From DSSM01 sp964484125 (GTDB lineage Bacteria > Bacteroidota > Ignavibacteria > Tepidaquicellales > Tepidaquicellaceae), in assembly GCA_964484125.1 (NCBI GenBank), contig CAZAEK010000007.1, forward strand, positions 1 through 64,000: a stretch of 64,000 bases of DNA, written 5' to 3'. Of the stretch, positions 62,359 to 64,000 are shown in pieces. The notes beneath the pieces were generated by a model. The model was not told the DNA's origin and did not search any database. It was given only the letters and a program-made list of their open reading frames with translations. Positions within the stretch are counted from its first letter, which is position 1, and each line of letters starts with the position of its first letter. The position numbers and the translations under genes were made by a program.

Positions 62359-62423
62359 CTTGATAAACTTTATAAACTTGATAAACTTTATAAACTTGAT
62401 AAACTTTATAAACTTGATAAACT
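62359..62423. repeat. 18-bp tandem repeat between panB and nrnA
   Basis: The unit CTTGATAAACTTTATAAA occurs 3.6 times head to tail (starting 62359, 62377, 62395 and 62413), with identical full copies. It ends at the panB stop codon and lies 16 bp upstream of the nrnA start. On the minus strand it reads TTTATAAAGTTTATCAAG, related to the arrays at 11233 and 36806. Confidence 0.9.
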
Positions 62424-63247
62424 CAGTAGCTTTCTTCTTTTGTAGGGAATTTCTTATTCCTTACATCCTGAATGTATTCCCTGAATGCCTGTTTCATATC
62501 TTTTGCAAGAGACATATATTTTCTTACAAATCTTGGCTGAAATTCTTCTACCATACCGAGCATATCGTGCGTAACCAATACCTGTCCGTCACATCCGGGA
62601 CCTGCGCCTATTCCAATAGTCGGTATTTCCAATTCCCGTGAAATCTTTGCCCCGAGTGACGCCGGTATTTTTTCCAGTACGATTGCAAAACAACCGGCTT
62701 TCTCAAGAACTTTTGAGTCTTTATAAATCTGAAGTGCTTCTCCCTTTTCAATTCCACGCGTCTTATAACTTCCGAATTTATTTATTGACTGAGGAAGCAG
62801 TCCAAGATGTCCCATAACCGGAATACCTATTTCCACAAGACGCCTTACAGTTTCTGCTATATATGCTCCGCCTTCCATCTTTACTGCATCACAACCGGTT
62901 TCTTTCATTACTCTTCCGCAATTTATTATTGCTTCCGTTACTCCAACCTGATAACTCATAAAAGTCATATCTGCAACTACAAGTGCTTTTTTTACAGCTT
63001 TTCTGACTATCTTTGTATGATAAATCATTTCTTCAAGGGTTACTGGCAAAGTTGTTTCATTTCCCTGTATTACATTACTAAGTGAATCTCCAACAAGTAT
63101 TATATCAATTCCGGCATCATCGAGAAATTTTGCCGTAAGATAATCATAAGCCGTAAGCATTGCTATTTTTATTTTCTTCTTTTTCATAGAAAGAAGAACT
63201 TTTGTTGTAATATTTTTTATATCTGTAGTTTTTACTGTAGTTGACAT
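62423..63247 (-). CDS. panB: 3-methyl-2-oxobutanoate hydroxymethyltransferase
   Basis: PanB makes ketopantoate for pantothenate and CoA synthesis from alpha-ketoisovalerate and methylene-tetrahydrofolate. The 274-residue protein shows the family segments LTAYDYLTAKFLDDAGIDII, VGDSLSNVIQGNETTLPVTL, the metal ligand region DMTFMSYQ, KMEGGAYIAETVRRL and PTIGIGAGPGCDGQVLV. The length is normal. PanC and PanE are not adjacent. It is followed by the 18-bp tandem repeat. Confidence 0.95.
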   Translation of the reverse strand: MSTTVKTTDIKNITTKVLLSMKKKKIKIAMLTAYDYLTAKFLDDAGIDIILVGDSLSNVIQGNETTLPVTLEEMIYHTKIVRKAVKKALVVADMTFMSYQVGVTEAIINCGRVMKETGCDAVKMEGGAYIAETVRRLVEIGIPVMGHLGLLPQSINKFGSYKTRGIEKGEALQIYKDSKVLEKAGCFAIVLEKIPASLGAKISRELEIPTIGIGAGPGCDGQVLVTHDMLGMVEEFQPRFVRKYMSLAKDMKQAFREYIQDVRNKKFPTKEESY

Positions 63248-63315
63248 TATTTTAGTTTAACTGGTTTATAAAGTGATAACAATGCGGCTTTATATTTATA
63301 TTAAATCCTGCAAAT

Positions 63316-64000
63316 TTATCTTATAATTCCACGGTTGCTTGTTTCGATAAAATTCACAATAAGGTTAACATCTTCGTCCGGCTCAATGCTATCTTTTATT
63401 TTTTTTAAAGCATCAGAAACATTGTATTTAGAACGGTATATTATATCATAAACCGATTTAATTTTCTCTATTCTTTCAGACGTAAAGCCACGCCTTTTTA
63501 AACCTACTACGTTCAGACCTTCGTATTGAATTGGTTTTTTTCCCGCAACGATAAAAGGAGGTACATCTTTATTAACATAAGAAAGTGCTGATATCATTGC
63601 ATGTGCACCGATTTTTGAGAACTGATGCACGCCTACTATTCCTCCTAAAACAACAAAATCCCCGATTTCTACATGGCCTCCAAGTTCAGCTGAGTTTGCC
63701 ATAATTACATTATTGCCAACTATGCAATCATGGGCAACATGTGCATAAGCCATTATTAAACAATTTTCCCCTATTTTAGTCTCTGGTCTTACACCTGTGC
63801 TTCTGTTTAAAGTAGCAAATTCTCTAATTACTGTTCCTTTACCAACTTTCAGGAGTGTATATTCATCTTTAAATTTTAAATCCTGAGGTATTGTTGATAC
63901 AACAGCTCCGTGATGGATTTTAACATCATCTGAAATCCGGGCACCATTATCTATTTTGGAACATGAACCAATTACAACGTTATTCCCGATTTCTACATCA
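63316..64000 (-). CDS. lpxA: Acyl-ACP--UDP-N-acetylglucosamine O-acyltransferase (5' end outside window)
   Basis: LpxA catalyses the first step of lipid A synthesis. The frame runs off the right edge; 227 residues are visible, so about 35 N-terminal residues are missing compared with the usual 262. An internal methionine at 63753 is not the start. The left-handed beta-helix hexapeptide repeats are clear (DVEIGNNVVIGSC, KIDNGARISDDV, HVEIGDFVVLGG). The catalytic histidine lies in YAHVAHDCIVGNN and a helical C-terminal domain follows. It is divided from panB by 68 bp. Confidence 0.93.
   Translation of the reverse strand, partial: DVEIGNNVVIGSCSKIDNGARISDDVKIHHGAVVSTIPQDLKFKDEYTLLKVGKGTVIREFATLNRSTGVRPETKIGENCLIMAYAHVAHDCIVGNNVIMANSAELGGHVEIGDFVVLGGIVGVHQFSKIGAHAMISALSYVNKDVPPFIVAGKKPIQYEGLNVVGLKRRGFTSERIEKIKSVYDIIYRSKYNVSDALKKIKDSIEPDEDVNLIVNFIETSNRGIIR

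Noticed and set aside
62254..62445. A plus-strand frame encoding LDKLYKLDKLYK-type repeats
   Set aside because: It simply reads the 18-bp tandem repeat and antisense nrnA/panB sequence.

Overview
The window is AT-rich chromosomal DNA from a Gram-negative bacterium of the Bacteroidota/Chlorobiota (FCB) group. The best guess is Ignavibacteria or a close relative. This rests on several secreted proteins ending in the type IX secretion sorting domain with the NYPNPFNP-type motif, many outer-membrane barrel proteins and lipoproteins (an Omp28-like protein among them), lipid A and Kdo genes (lpxA, kdsA), frequent TTG starts and few Shine-Dalgarno sites. No rRNA, phage, transposase or CRISPR array was seen. 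One tRNA gene (Pro, TGG) is present. The content is mostly housekeeping and envelope genes, with both window edges cutting a gene (a Ycf48-like secreted protein at the left, lpxA at the right).

Layout. 1-3.6 kb: edge fragment, a lipoprotein, cysS and a T9SS cargo protein. 3.8-7.3 kb: DUF2721, a long aldo/keto reductase, a degenerate deacetylase-like protein and tadA. 7.3-9.6 kb (minus): prenyl synthase, HPr and a membrane-anchored M15-like protein. 9.9-11.7 kb: a T9SS cargo gene, its terminator and a block of two repeat families. 11.7-16.9 kb: peroxiredoxin, ribF-rpsO-pnp, a STAS protein and queG. 17-24 kb: feoAB, rhomboid, ptsI, a sugar-phosphate isomerase and a lone nuoH. 24-29.2 kb: a four-gene envelope cluster (thioredoxin, DUF6029-like barrel, Omp28-like lipoprotein, HhH barrel) whose first two signal peptides carry palindromic repeats. 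29.3-31.1 kb (minus): OsmC, barrel, methyltransferase. 31.3-35.7 kb: 5'-nucleotidase, YggX, RsbU-type phosphatase, purE, CpeT-like. 35.7-39.7 kb (minus): two-domain retropepsin, MarC, an unknown protein, tRNA-Pro, pyrD. 39.8-44.4 kb: GH18 T9SS cargo, a lysine dehydrogenase-like enzyme, an orphan histidine kinase. 44.5-50.4 kb (minus): an [FeFe]-hydrogenase pair, then trmH-kdsA-porin. 50.4-59.4 kb: ligA-rodZ (minus) facing yggS-divIVA-PNP-PNP paralogue-ALDH-like fragment-L,D-transpeptidase. 59.5-64 kb: PH-domain protein, methyltransferase, receiver-like protein, nrnA, panB, lpxA.

How they fit together. The hydrogenase catalytic and NADH-binding subunits point to fermentative or redox-balancing H2 metabolism, but the usual third subunit is not adjacent. 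FeoAB and YggX handle ferrous iron. HPr and enzyme I are encoded far apart with no EII in the window, so a regulatory role is possible. RodZ, DivIVA, YggS and the L,D-transpeptidase form a cell-shape and wall neighbourhood. The most unusual signals are REP-like palindromes read through in frame inside three exported-protein genes, the PNP-pseudoenzyme plus truncated ALDH pair, a terminator-like hairpin inside the start of queG, the two-gene hydrogenase with an altered active-site motif, and the envelope thioredoxin/Omp28/HhH-barrel cluster.
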